A stretch of 64,000 bases of DNA, taken from NCBI RefSeq assembly GCF_039535785.1, contig NZ_BAAAXV010000001.1, positions 1,612,001 to 1,676,000 on the forward strand, read 5' to 3'. The stretch is from Nonomuraea helvata. Lineage in GTDB: Bacteria; Actinomycetota; Actinomycetes; Streptosporangiales; Streptosporangiaceae. Shown here in pieces: positions 1 to 8,262 of this stretch (positions within the stretch are counted from its first letter, which is position 1; the number at the start of each line of letters is the position of its first letter). The notes under the pieces were generated by a model. That model ran no database searches. It was not told where the DNA came from and was given only the letters and a program-made list of their open reading frames with translations. The translations under genes and the position numbers were made by a program.

Positions 1-1
1 G

Positions 2-298
2 GGCACGTTCGTGCTCGCGGCGCCGGCCTCCGCCATGTTCGACGCGGCCGTGGTGCCGGAGCCCGACGAGTTCCGCCTCGACCGCCCCCGCCACCATCAG
101 CTGTTCTTCGGCTCCGGTCATCACGCCTGCCTCGGCGTGCACCTGGCCGGCGCGGTGATCGCCGAGACCGTACGCCGCCTGCTGCTGCGTCCCGGCGTGC
201 GGCTGCTCCCGCCACCGGCGGGCCGCGTCGAGCGGACGCTCGGGATCTTCCCCGACGCCTTCACCCTCGGGCTCGGCACCGACGGGCGGGAAGGCTGA
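2..298 (+). CDS. Cytochrome P450, C-terminal part (cut by window edge)
   Basis: The reading frame is open from the first bases of the window, so the N-terminal roughly 300 residues lie outside. The visible 98 residues hold the heme-ligand loop FGSGHHACLG, in which the Cys is the thiolate ligand of the heme iron, followed by the L-helix and a normal P450 C-terminus. It would be a soluble monooxygenase or a hydroperoxide-rearranging P450; substrate specificity cannot be judged from this piece. The stop lies 2 bases before the start of the cyclooxygenase-like gene, so the two are almost certainly cotranscribed. Pairing of a P450 with a cyclooxygenase-like dioxygenase recalls the fungal dioxygenase-P450 fusions, although here the proteins are separate. 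Confidence 0.9.
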   Translation, partial: GTFVLAAPASAMFDAAVVPEPDEFRLDRPRHHQLFFGSGHHACLGVHLAGAVIAETVRRLLLRPGVRLLPPPAGRVERTLGIFPDAFTLGLGTDGREG

Positions 299-300
299 CG

Positions 301-1881
301 ATGACGGCGAGCCGAGCACGCAGCATCGCCACGGATGGTCTCGCCAACCGGCTCAGGTTCCTGGCGCTGACCCACGGCCGGCCGTTCTGGGACCTCGTAC
401 AGAGCAGCCGGCCGGTCCGGTGCCGGATCAACGCCTCGCTGATCGACCATGCGATTCGCGAGATGCCGCCGCGCCCCGAGCCGCTGAGCACCATGGCCGA
501 CTACACCTCGTGGGCCTCCTTGACCGACCGCACCTACAGCGGCAGGCACCTGCCTCCGATCACCGTCGCCGAAGAGAACCGTCCCACTCCTGAGCTCGCC
601 GGCGGCCTGTTCACCCGGGGCGAGTCCATGATCCCCTGCCCGCGCTCCACGGTGCTTTTCGCGTACTTCGCCCAATGGTTCACCGACGGTTTCCTGCGCG
701 GCGACACCAACATCCCGCGCGACCCGCGCAAGAACAGCTCCAACCATCACATCGACCTGAACCAGGTGTACGGCCTCGACGAGGCGGCGACGGCCGCGCT
801 GCGCACGTTCGACGGCGGGCTGCTCAAGAGCCGGCTCATCAACGGCGGCGAGTTCCCGCGCTACCTGTGCGAGAACGGCAAGATCAAGCCAGAGTTCGCC
901 CCGCTGAATGTCATCCGCTTCGACCAGCTCTCCGACGCGCAACGTGACACGCTGTTCGCCACCGGCAGCGACCGGGGCAACGGCCAGATCGGCTTCACCA
1001 TGCTCACGGTGCTGTTCCTGCGCGAGCACAACAGGGTGGCGCGGCTGCTCGCCCGGGAACATCCGCGCTGGGACGACGAACGGCTGTTCCAGACGGCCCG
1101 CAACGTCCTCATCGTGCTGCTGATCAAACTGGTCGTCGAGGAGTACATCAACCACATCACCCCCTACCACTTCCGGTTCACCCTGGACCCGCGGCTGTCG
1201 GCGATGCTGGTCCACGCGCCCTGGCACCGGCAGAACTGGGCCTCGGTGGAGTTCAACCTCGTCTACCGCTGGCACAGCCTGATCCCGTCCCACCTGTCGG
1301 TGGGCGGGCACGACCTGCCGATGGCCCAGACCTTCTTCGGCAGTGCGCTGATCCCCGGCCCCGGCCTGGGGCGGCTCTTCGAGGACGCCTCCCGCCAGCG
1401 GGCCGGCCGCATAGGCCTGTTCAACACCGACCCCGTCCTGCGCGAGATCGACGTGGCCAGCATCGCCGACTCCCGGGCGCTCGGGCTGGCCCCGTACAAC
1501 AGCTACCGCGAGCACTGCCGCTTCCCCAGAGTGCGTGCCTTCGAGCAGATCTCCGGCGACCGGCGGGTCAGCGGCGCGCTGCGCGAGCTCTACCGCGACG
1601 TGGACGACGTCGACCTGTACGTCGGGCTGTTCGCCGAGGAACCCGGATCCCCGGCCGCGATCCTGCCTCCACTGCTGACCAAGATCATCGCCATCGACGC
1701 CTTCTCCCAGGCGCTCACCAACCCGCTGCTGGCGCCGCGGATCTTCAACGCCGCCACGTTCTCCCCGGAGGGCATGCGGGTCATCGCGGCCACGCGCACA
1801 CTGTCGGACGTGCTGCGCCGCAACACGCCGGAGGACCCGAGCCCCCGCCTCGTCAGCATGTCCCGGCAGCCCCCGTCATGA
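301..1881 (+). CDS. Cyclooxygenase-like heme dioxygenase (animal heme peroxidase superfamily)
   Basis: A 526-residue protein of the prostaglandin synthase / fatty acid dioxygenase branch of the animal heme peroxidases. EFNLVYRWHSLIP (residues 318-329) matches the mammalian COX segment around Tyr385 and His388, giving Tyr322 as candidate radical tyrosine and His325 as proximal heme ligand. LREHNRVA (240-247) and the C-terminal NPLLAPRIF are also family-typical. The distal segment FAQWFTDG keeps the Gln (125) but has Asp129 where COX has the distal His207, so peroxidase activity may be lost while oxygenase activity could remain. No signal peptide or EGF domain is seen. It starts 2 bases after the P450 and overlaps the hydrolase gene by ATGA, indicating coupled expression. 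A fatty acid substrate is inferred from the family. Confidence 0.85.
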   Translation: MTASRARSIATDGLANRLRFLALTHGRPFWDLVQSSRPVRCRINASLIDHAIREMPPRPEPLSTMADYTSWASLTDRTYSGRHLPPITVAEENRPTPELAGGLFTRGESMIPCPRSTVLFAYFAQWFTDGFLRGDTNIPRDPRKNSSNHHIDLNQVYGLDEAATAALRTFDGGLLKSRLINGGEFPRYLCENGKIKPEFAPLNVIRFDQLSDAQRDTLFATGSDRGNGQIGFTMLTVLFLREHNRVARLLAREHPRWDDERLFQTARNVLIVLLIKLVVEEYINHITPYHFRFTLDPRLSAMLVHAPWHRQNWASVEFNLVYRWHSLIPSHLSVGGHDLPMAQTFFGSALIPGPGLGRLFEDASRQRAGRIGLFNTDPVLREIDVASIADSRALGLAPYNSYREHCRFPRVRAFEQISGDRRVSGALRELYRDVDDVDLYVGLFAEEPGSPAAILPPLLTKIIAIDAFSQALTNPLLAPRIFNAATFSPEGMRVIAATRTLSDVLRRNTPEDPSPRLVSMSRQPPS

Positions 1882-4055
1882 CCGGCGAGAGCGATCCGGC
1901 CGCCGGGCCGCTGCGCGCCGCGGCCCGCGAACTGGTGGACATCGCGCTCACGATCCAGGACGCGGCGGCGCACGCCACGGCCGCGCTCACCGACGACGCG
2001 CTGCTGCGCGCCTTGCCGCACGCTCCCGCGGCGGCCGGACCCGCCTACCGTGCGCTGTTACGGGCCACGACGAACGGTCAGGGCCTCGGGTACGCGTTCA
2101 CCGGCGGCCGGCTGGCCACCGTGGCCGCCAAGGCCGGTGCCATGCTGGGGGCCGAGAGTCTGGCCGTACGTGTGCTGGCCACGTCGCTGCGGTTGCGCGT
2201 GGCAGCCGTGGCGGTCACCCACCCCGAGCTGACCGCGGACCCCATGGTCGCCCGGCTCATCGACGCGGCCGCCGCCGACCGCGATCTGGAGGCCGTCCGG
2301 GCCCTGCGCGCCCTGCTCAAGGACCGTGGTGCGGTGCGCGCGCTCAGCCAGCTCGCCCCGGTCTTCGGCGAGGTCCTCGCGCTGCGCGCGCTCCTGGACG
2401 AGAACCCGCTCAACGACGCCACCGCCTGGCTCATCGCGACGGGAAGGGGCTTCGCCACCGCCGATCCGATCACCGGCATGAGCAACAAGGCCATCGCCGT
2501 CCTCGACACCGGGGAAGGCGCCGCACGCCGGATCGAGCTGACCGCGGCCGAGTCGGCCCGGCTGTGCACGCGGGGGTCGCTGCTCGGCTTCCTGGCCAAC
2601 ATCAGCACGATCGGCACCACCGGGCGGGCCCTCATCCAGAGCGTCGAAGGACCCGACGGTGTGATCCGTCACGTCCTCCATGCGCCGGGCATGCGAGCGG
2701 GACGTCCCGACGGCGAATCACCCCAGGACCTGCTCGGCGCGTTCAGCAGCGCCGTCCTGTCCAGCAGCCCCTACAGCCGCGCCCTGGCCGAGGCCGTCGC
2801 CGACTACGGGCCGCCTCCGGGCGCCGAACTGGCGCTCGTCGGACACAGCGCGGGCGGAGCGGCGATCATGAACCTGGCGCAGGACCCCGGCTTCTGCGCC
2901 CGGCACACGGTCACCCACGCCGTCGCCGTCGGCTCGCCCGTCGACTTCAAACGCCCCGCCGACCCGCGCACCTGGGTGGCCAGCGTCACCAACCAGCACG
3001 ACATCATCCCCACCCTCGACGGGCAGGGCGCCGGCACCTGCTTCGACCTGCACCCCGGCTGGTACGTGGTCGACTACGCCGACTCCACCCACCTGTTCCC
3101 GCACTGCCACAGCATCGAGCGCTACCTCGCCAACATCGCCGACGACCTGCCCGAGGCTCGCGATCACATCGAGGAGCGGCTTACGCCCTTCCGGGGGCGG
3201 GTCGTGCGCTCCCAGGCGTACCTGCTGTTCGACCACCCGCCCGACCCGGAGGAGTTCCCCTTCCTGACCGTGCCCACCCGCGCCGTCGACAGTTCCGACG
3301 GAACCGTCGAGCTGCCGATCAGGTGCCGCGACGGCGACGCGCTCACGGCGTACTTCGCCGCGCGCCCGACAGCGGTGGCCGGCCTGCTGGAGGGCACGGG
3401 GCTCGGTCCCGCCGTACAGGTGGCGGGCCGTGCGCTGGTCGCCGTGCACGTCGCCTGGAACCGGCACACCACCGTGGGCGGCTACGGGGAGTTGCATGTC
3501 GGCGTCGTCGTGCCCGGCCCGTTCCGTCGACGCTCCCGTTCTCCCGTCTGGTCCGGCCCGCTGAGGCGGCGCTCCTGCCTTTCCGTCTGGACCGACCTGC
3601 TGCGGGCGGCGGGCCTGCGCCGCTCCGGCAGCTTCCTCGTCGGCTCCGCGGTCGACACCACGATCGTTCGCGCCCTCGGCCCGCGGTTGTGGGGCGGCGA
3701 GACGTACCTGACGCCCCTGGAACTCCGGCTCGGCACCCGGTCCGCCCACGTCACCGTCGACCAGATCCTCACTCTGCGTGGGCGGCTCGGTCCGGGACTG
3801 CCCCTGAGCGATCCCGGCCTGGTCGGCTATGCCCGCGAATCCGGTGCCGTGCTGCGGTCCTGCGTACGGACCCGCGGGCAGGCCCGGCTGCACGCGGCGC
3901 CGTCACTGCGGCTGGTCGTCGAGCCGCAGTCGACCCACCCGCTGGCCGACCAGCTCCGCGAGCTCGCGCTCGACGGCGCCCGTCCGCTGCTGTGCCTGTC
4001 GGCCATCACCCGCCAGACGCTCCGGGACGCCGCCGTCCCGGTGCCGCCGGGCTGA
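1878..4055 (+). CDS. Lipase-like alpha/beta hydrolase fused to acetoacetate-decarboxylase-like domain
   Basis: A 725-residue protein in the dioxygenase operon, starting at the ATGA overlap. Residues 1-200 are Ala-rich and helical. Residues 260-420 form an alpha/beta hydrolase: nucleophile elbow GHSAGG (Ser324), candidate acid Asp375 in NQHDIIP and candidate His411 in HCHSIERY. Residues 475-720 look like the acetoacetate decarboxylase fold, with GGYGELHVGVVV in place of the Glu-bearing strand, but the expected Schiff-base Lys is absent from LWGGETYLTP, so decarboxylase chemistry is doubtful and the domain may bind a ligand instead. A plausible role is releasing a fatty acid for the neighbouring dioxygenase and handling the product. 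The fold calls come from motif reading; the ADC call is the weaker one. Confidence 0.65.
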   Translation: MTGESDPAAGPLRAAARELVDIALTIQDAAAHATAALTDDALLRALPHAPAAAGPAYRALLRATTNGQGLGYAFTGGRLATVAAKAGAMLGAESLAVRVLATSLRLRVAAVAVTHPELTADPMVARLIDAAAADRDLEAVRALRALLKDRGAVRALSQLAPVFGEVLALRALLDENPLNDATAWLIATGRGFATADPITGMSNKAIAVLDTGEGAARRIELTAAESARLCTRGSLLGFLANISTIGTTGRALIQSVEGPDGVIRHVLHAPGMRAGRPDGESPQDLLGAFSSAVLSSSPYSRALAEAVADYGPPPGAELALVGHSAGGAAIMNLAQDPGFCARHTVTHAVAVGSPVDFKRPADPRTWVASVTNQHDIIPTLDGQGAGTCFDLHPGWYVVDYADSTHLFPHCHSIERYLANIADDLPEARDHIEERLTPFRGRVVRSQAYLLFDHPPDPEEFPFLTVPTRAVDSSDGTVELPIRCRDGDALTAYFAARPTAVAGLLEGTGLGPAVQVAGRALVAVHVAWNRHTTVGGYGELHVGVVVPGPFRRRSRSPVWSGPLRRRSCLSVWTDLLRAAGLRRSGSFLVGSAVDTTIVRALGPRLWGGETYLTPLELRLGTRSAHVTVDQILTLRGRLGPGLPLSDPGLVGYARESGAVLRSCVRTRGQARLHAAPSLRLVVEPQSTHPLADQLRELALDGARPLLCLSAITRQTLRDAAVPVPPG

Positions 4056-4065
4056 CGGAGGAGCC

Positions 4066-4308
4066 ATGTCCGCCGAGATCGCCGCGATCATCGCCCACGC
4101 CGAAGTCCTGCGTTCGGACGCGCGAGCTCTCGCCGCCTGCGCCGAGCGCCTGCGCGCGATCGAGGCAGGGCTGAAGGGCGGTGGCGGGGCGCCGCATTGG
4201 CTGCACGCATCGGTGGCCGCCCACCTAGCAGCCTGCGCGGCGGCCGCCGCCGACCTGGAGGCGTCCGCGCAGCGCCTGAGCCGCTATGCGGACGAGGTAA
4301 GCCCATGA
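4066..4308 (+). CDS. Small helical protein, possibly WXG-like
   Basis: An 80-residue protein starting at ATG 4066 behind a strong GGAGGA ribosome binding site, 10 bases after the hydrolase stop, so it is the last gene of the oxylipin-like operon. It is Ala/Leu/Arg-rich and predicts as two helices joined by a Gly-rich turn (GGGG) followed by HWLHASV, an arrangement like that of WXG100/EsxA-type or DUF2580 proteins, although the exact W-x-G is absent. No enzyme motif or signal peptide is visible. It could be a small partner protein of the operon. Its function is not recognised. Confidence 0.6.
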   Translation: MSAEIAAIIAHAEVLRSDARALAACAERLRAIEAGLKGGGGAPHWLHASVAAHLAACAAAAADLEASAQRLSRYADEVSP

Positions 4309-4457
4309 GCGGGCGACCCGCCACACGCGCGTGCGCCATCGCGGTGGGCCCCAGTTCCAGGGTTTCGAGAACGGCAGAGGTGCGCCACGACGTCTCCGCG
4401 GCCGCTTCTACGCTCCGGCCATGGCGCACATCAGCTACCTCGACCCGTCTGCGCCGT

Positions 4458-5861
4458 TCAGGATGGGGTGCGCTCGCCGTTACTGAGCGGCAGGATGTTG
4501 TGATTGATGCGGAAAAGGTGGTTCGGGTCGTACTTCGCCTTCAGCGTGGCCAGCCGCCGGTAGTCCGCCTCGGTGTAGGCCCGCCTGACCCGCTCGGGAG
4601 CCGAGTCGTGGTCGAACAGGAACCCCGGAAGCATGGCGCCGGTGTCCCACCGCCGGAGCCGGTCCAGCACCTGGTCGGCGGCCTTGCGTGCCGCGTCGGC
4701 CTGCTCGGCCGGAGCCGGTACCCGCAGCCACAGGTGGAAGGCCGCGCCCTGGGTGCTGACCGCGTGCGAGCGGCCGGGCGGCCGGTTCAGTGCCCCGCCC
4801 AAGTGGCGTAGCTCGATGCCGGGGAACGGGCCCCCGGGCGCCGACGGGTCGATGAACGAGACCAGCTCCTCCACGGCCTCGGCGTCCAGTTCGTGCAGCA
4901 ACGCGCTGCGCAGGTGCGCCATGACCGGGTTCTTGGGGTCCTGGTAGATCTCGGTGATCTGCGCGTACGGCATGGCGCCGCAGGTGTCCTTCTCCGGGCC
5001 GAGCGCACGCAACGGCTCCACCAGTCGCTTGCCCAGCTCCCCCTCCCCCGTGTAGACCACCCGGACCTGCACGAACGAACGGCCACGGAGCTCCTCGGGC
5101 AGCTGCGGCGCGTCGGGGAAGCGCAGCAGCGTCGCCGACGACGACATCTCGTCGGGCTGCTCCTTGGCCCAGGACAGGTACGAGCCGAGCACGAGGGCGG
5201 CATGCCTGGGATCCTCGCCCGGGTAGTAGAGCTCGCCACCGTAAATGGTGCGCAGCGGCAGCAGCTCGATCTCGGCCGCGACCACGACACCGAAGTTGCT
5301 CTTGCCACCCCGCACCGCCCAGAACAGGTCGGGCTCCTGGTCGGGCGAGACGGTGCGGAGCAGGCCGTCGGCGGTGACGACGTCGAGCGAGCGGACGTGG
5401 TCGGCGGCGAAGCCGTACGTACGGGCGGTCAGCGGGAGACCGCCGCCGGTCAGGTAGCCCATCACCCCGACCTGGCCGGAGGAGCCGCACAGCGGCGCGA
5501 GGCCGTGCTCGGCCGCTGCGGCGAGCACCTCGCCCCACCTCAGCCCGGCTCCGATCCTCGCGGTGCCGGCACGCGGGTCCACCGACAGTTCGCGCAGCTC
5601 TCCGGTGGCGATGAACACGGCTCCATCGGCAGGCACCGACTTGCCGTGCCCGGTCGACTGCACCGCGACCGGGTATCCCGTCTCCGCCGCGAACCGGATG
5701 GCGGCGGCCGCGTCGTCGGCGTCGGCGGCGACCACGATCGCCGCGGGCCGGTGCTCGACCGTCAGCAACCAGCCGGAGCAGGCCTCCTCAAAGCCCTCGT
5801 CACCGGGGTAGAGCGTGCGCCCCCGGATCGGCGCGTCGGCCGCAGACTCCTTATCCAGCAT
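4458..5861 (-). CDS. FAD-binding (berberine-bridge-type) oxidoreductase
   Basis: A 467-residue flavoprotein of the PCMH/BBE family. QSTGHGKS is the FAD-binding loop with the His that usually carries covalent flavin; the second covalent site of bicovalent members (Cys in GxCPTVG) is replaced by GSSGQVG, so flavin attachment is probably monocovalent. GYLTGGG and the terminal KYDPNHLFRINHNI are classical BBE motifs. Such enzymes oxidise alcohols, sugars or secondary metabolites with oxygen. An AAGGTGG ribosome binding site abuts ATG 5870 but sits 9 bases before ATG 5861, so 5861 is preferred. It is divergent from a MarR gene across a palindrome-rich 110-base gap and is likely that regulator's target. 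Confidence 0.88.
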   Translation of the reverse strand: MLDKESAADAPIRGRTLYPGDEGFEEACSGWLLTVEHRPAAIVVAADADDAAAAIRFAAETGYPVAVQSTGHGKSVPADGAVFIATGELRELSVDPRAGTARIGAGLRWGEVLAAAAEHGLAPLCGSSGQVGVMGYLTGGGLPLTARTYGFAADHVRSLDVVTADGLLRTVSPDQEPDLFWAVRGGKSNFGVVVAAEIELLPLRTIYGGELYYPGEDPRHAALVLGSYLSWAKEQPDEMSSSATLLRFPDAPQLPEELRGRSFVQVRVVYTGEGELGKRLVEPLRALGPEKDTCGAMPYAQITEIYQDPKNPVMAHLRSALLHELDAEAVEELVSFIDPSAPGGPFPGIELRHLGGALNRPPGRSHAVSTQGAAFHLWLRVPAPAEQADAARKAADQVLDRLRRWDTGAMLPGFLFDHDSAPERVRRAYTEADYRRLATLKAKYDPNHLFRINHNILPLSNGERTPS

Positions 5862-5902
5862 GTCAGTCATCCACCTTAATTGCGCCAGGAAAATATTGGA
5901 AG

Positions 5903-5965
5903 AACCAACGTTGGTTGAGCCAACCATACCCTCAATCGTGGGTAGGGCCAACAATTTGCTAGATT
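5903..5965. promoter_or_regulatory. Operator/promoter region between flavin oxidase and MarR
   Basis: A perfect 14-base palindrome AACCAACGTTGGTT lies at 5903-5916. An overlapping imperfect repeat GGTTG-AGC-CAACC lies at 5913-5925, and ACAAT-N7-ATTGT at 5951-5967. These are the size of MarR dimer sites. TAGATT (5960-5965) would serve as a -10 box placing transcription start at the GTG of the MarR gene, i.e. a leaderless mRNA. Binding is inferred from position and symmetry. Confidence 0.6.
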
Positions 5966-5971
5966 GTCCCG

Positions 5972-6430
5972 GTGAACGCCGCAGAAGGAACGCCGCCGCA
6001 GCGGCTGCGCACGCTGCCGAGCAGATTGATCAACGGGGCGGCACTGGCCGCCAACCGGATCGTTGATCAAGCGCTCGCCCAGGCCGGCGTTCGGCGCTAC
6101 CACTACTCCCTGCTCGCCGCGCTGGAGGAGTACGGCCCGGCCAGCCAGGCCGCCCTCGGCCGCCGCACCGGCATCGACCGCAGCGACATGGTGGCGACCG
6201 TCAACGACCTCGCCGAACGGCAACTCCTCAAGCGCGCACCCGACCTGGAAGACCGCCGACGCAACATCATCACCATCACCGCGGCAGGCCGAAGCCAACT
6301 CACCCACCTCGACCGGCTGCTCGCCGCCGCCCAGGACGAGTTCCTCGCCCCGCTGCCCCCGGCCGACCGGCGGCACCTGATCGACCTGCTCACCCGCGTC
6401 GTCGATCATCACGGTGGCAAGCGCCACTGA
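5972..6430 (+). CDS. MarR-family transcriptional regulator
   Basis: A 152-residue winged-helix protein: RYHYSLLAALEEYGPASQAALG begins the DNA-binding domain, the recognition helix is within GIDRSDMVATVNDLA, and the wing ends in DRRRNIITIT, where D-x-R is the MarR signature. The flanking helices form the dimer interface. Start is GTG 5972, directly downstream of a -10-like TAGATT and without a ribosome binding site, consistent with leaderless translation. It is divergent from the flavin oxidase, with palindromes between them, so it probably represses that gene and itself in response to a small phenolic or aromatic ligand, as is usual in the family. Confidence 0.9.
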   Translation: MNAAEGTPPQRLRTLPSRLINGAALAANRIVDQALAQAGVRRYHYSLLAALEEYGPASQAALGRRTGIDRSDMVATVNDLAERQLLKRAPDLEDRRRNIITITAAGRSQLTHLDRLLAAAQDEFLAPLPPADRRHLIDLLTRVVDHHGGKRH

Positions 6431-6838
6431 TGTGTCATGGGGTCGGCCGTACGCCAACCCTCCGGCGGTGCGGACGTCGAGTGGCGTGCGAAAGGTGTGG
6501 GGCGAGGACACGTCGTGGGACGGCAGCTCCATTTCGCCTGCCGGCTCGCTTCTTGAGGAGATTTGGGTTTCCTGGTAAATCCACGATAAAACCCTCGAGC
6601 AAAACTCGGCATCCGCAAAGATGGCCTGCTGCGTGCGGGACGGGAGTCAAAGGAGAGACGCCCGAGCCGGGAATCACGGCCATTCTTCATTTCCTTGAGC
6701 CTGCGGTTTCGGGTTGACCCGGAGGCTGGTGACCGGACGGACCGCCATAACTCAAAAGAGTGAGCAGCGCGTTACTTCATCTTCGCCGTGATGTCGGGGA
6801 GTGTGGACGGTACGCCCATCTCTGCAGGGAGGACGACG
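6431..6838. other. Non-coding gap before P450
   Basis: About 400 bases without a supported gene. Short open frames here have no ribosome binding site or recognisable protein. It contains a TTGACC box (6714-6719) and a locally AT-richer patch near 6560-6620, but no well-spaced -10 partner that I trust. It presumably carries the promoter of the downstream P450. Confidence 0.5.
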
Positions 6839-8059
6839 TTGTCGACATCCGTGGGCCAGGAGCCCTCTTCCCAGAACGTGCCGTTCCTCGATGTGCTGGA
6901 TCCGGCTTTCGACTTCGGCGCCCCCGAGGCCTTCGCGGCCCAAGCGGAAAGCTGGTACGCGACAAGCCCCATAGGCCTGCTCGTGCTGCGATATGAGCAG
7001 GCCAACGACCTCCTACGCGACCGGAGGCTGGACCACAACGGCAAGCGGTACCTGGAGACGAACGGGATCTTCGACGGTCCGATTTACGAGTGGTTCGTCC
7101 CGATGATCGTCAATCACGACGGAGAGGATCATCGCCGTCTGCGCCGCCTGATGAGCAAGGCGTTCACCGCGCGCACGGTGGAGAACCTGCGGCCGTTCAT
7201 CCGGGCGCAGGTCGAGCAGCTGACCGAGGACCTGGCGTCGGCCGAGGCGTGCGAGTTCGTCGAGGATTTCGGCTCCCGGCTGCCGCTGGCGGTCATGTGC
7301 CGGTTGCTGGGCGTGCCGCCCGAGGACTACGACGTCTTCGGCACCTGGACCAGGGACATCGGCCTGGTCTTCAGCCTCGCGGCCGGGGGCGATGTCGTCA
7401 CCAGAGTGGAAGCCGCGGTACGCGGTCTGAACGATTACGCCGACTTCCTCATCGAGGAGAAGTCGGCCAGGCCCACCGACGACCTCAGCTCCGCGCTGGT
7501 CGCCGCCTATCAAGCCGACGACGGCCGCGTCAGCAAGGACGAATTGCGCAACCTCCTGGTCACGCTCGTGTTCGGCGCGCAGGACAACACCCGGTACCAG
7601 CTCGCGAACGCCATCGTCGCCTTCTCCGAGCACCCCGACCAGTGGACCCTGCTGGGACAGCGGCCGGAGCTGGCGGCCCAGGCCGTCGAAGAGGTGATGC
7701 GCTGGCTTCCCTCGGCGGGCTCCATCTACCGGTTCGCCGCGGAGGACTTCGACTACGAGGGATTGCACATCGCGCGCGGCACCTTCCTCATCATGTGTGT
7801 GAGCATCGCCCAGCGCGACCCGCGTGCCCACAAGAACGCCGATCGCTTCGACATCACGGCCGTCAGGGAGAAGCCCCCACTGCAGTTCGGTGCGGGCCCG
7901 CACCACTGCCTGGGCTCGGCTCTGGCCCGCGTCGAGATAGGAGAGGCGCTCCCCATCCTCGCCGAACGGCTGGGGCCGCCCTCCGTTGTGGGGCCGATCA
8001 CTTGGCAAGGCCCCCTCGGGATCCAGGGCCCGGATGCGCTACCGCTGCGCTTCGGCTGA
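6839..8059 (+). CDS. Cytochrome P450 with atypical I-helix
   Basis: A 406-residue soluble P450. The heme loop is FGAGPHHCLG, the ExxR is in VEEVMRW plus downstream Arg, and the C-helix DHRRLRRL is typical. The I-helix reads FGAQDNTR: the usual acid-alcohol pair (D/E-T) is D-N here, with Asn250 replacing the proton-relay Thr, a feature of some biosynthetic P450s with unusual oxygen activation. TTG 6839 is chosen as start because AGGGAGG lies 6 bases upstream; ATG 6788 would add 17 residues but has no ribosome binding site. No ferredoxin or reductase gene is adjacent. Substrate unknown; the neighbours do not form an obvious biosynthetic cluster. Confidence 0.88.
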   Translation: MSTSVGQEPSSQNVPFLDVLDPAFDFGAPEAFAAQAESWYATSPIGLLVLRYEQANDLLRDRRLDHNGKRYLETNGIFDGPIYEWFVPMIVNHDGEDHRRLRRLMSKAFTARTVENLRPFIRAQVEQLTEDLASAEACEFVEDFGSRLPLAVMCRLLGVPPEDYDVFGTWTRDIGLVFSLAAGGDVVTRVEAAVRGLNDYADFLIEEKSARPTDDLSSALVAAYQADDGRVSKDELRNLLVTLVFGAQDNTRYQLANAIVAFSEHPDQWTLLGQRPELAAQAVEEVMRWLPSAGSIYRFAAEDFDYEGLHIARGTFLIMCVSIAQRDPRAHKNADRFDITAVREKPPLQFGAGPHHCLGSALARVEIGEALPILAERLGPPSVVGPITWQGPLGIQGPDALPLRFG

Positions 8060-8262
8060 TCGACATCCGCCGGCTGAAGCGGCCGATGCCCGGTGCGAGG
8101 TGGCGCGTGTGAGTGAGAAAGGTGGGTGGCGTATTCAGCGCGCCCGCGCTCGACGCGACGGTGACCGCCGTGGCAGGCGGCGCAGTGCGGCCGACGGCGG
8201 AGGACCGGCACGTGAAGGCGGCGCGCCGCGAGGCGGACCGGATCCCTGCGCGGGCGAGCCGC

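Noticed and set aside
121..1515. 464-codon minus-strand open frame opposite the cyclooxygenase-like gene
   Set aside because: Arg/Val/Glu-rich shadow typical of high-G+C antisense frames; the plus strand encodes a recognisable enzyme with conserved motifs.
4197..4811. Plus-strand open frame running into the flavin oxidase gene
   Set aside because: It overlaps the small helical protein and the well-supported antisense oxidase; no family resemblance or ribosome binding site.
6714..6751. TTGACC with CATAAC as a promoter
   Set aside because: The spacing is about 26 bases, too long for a standard promoter.
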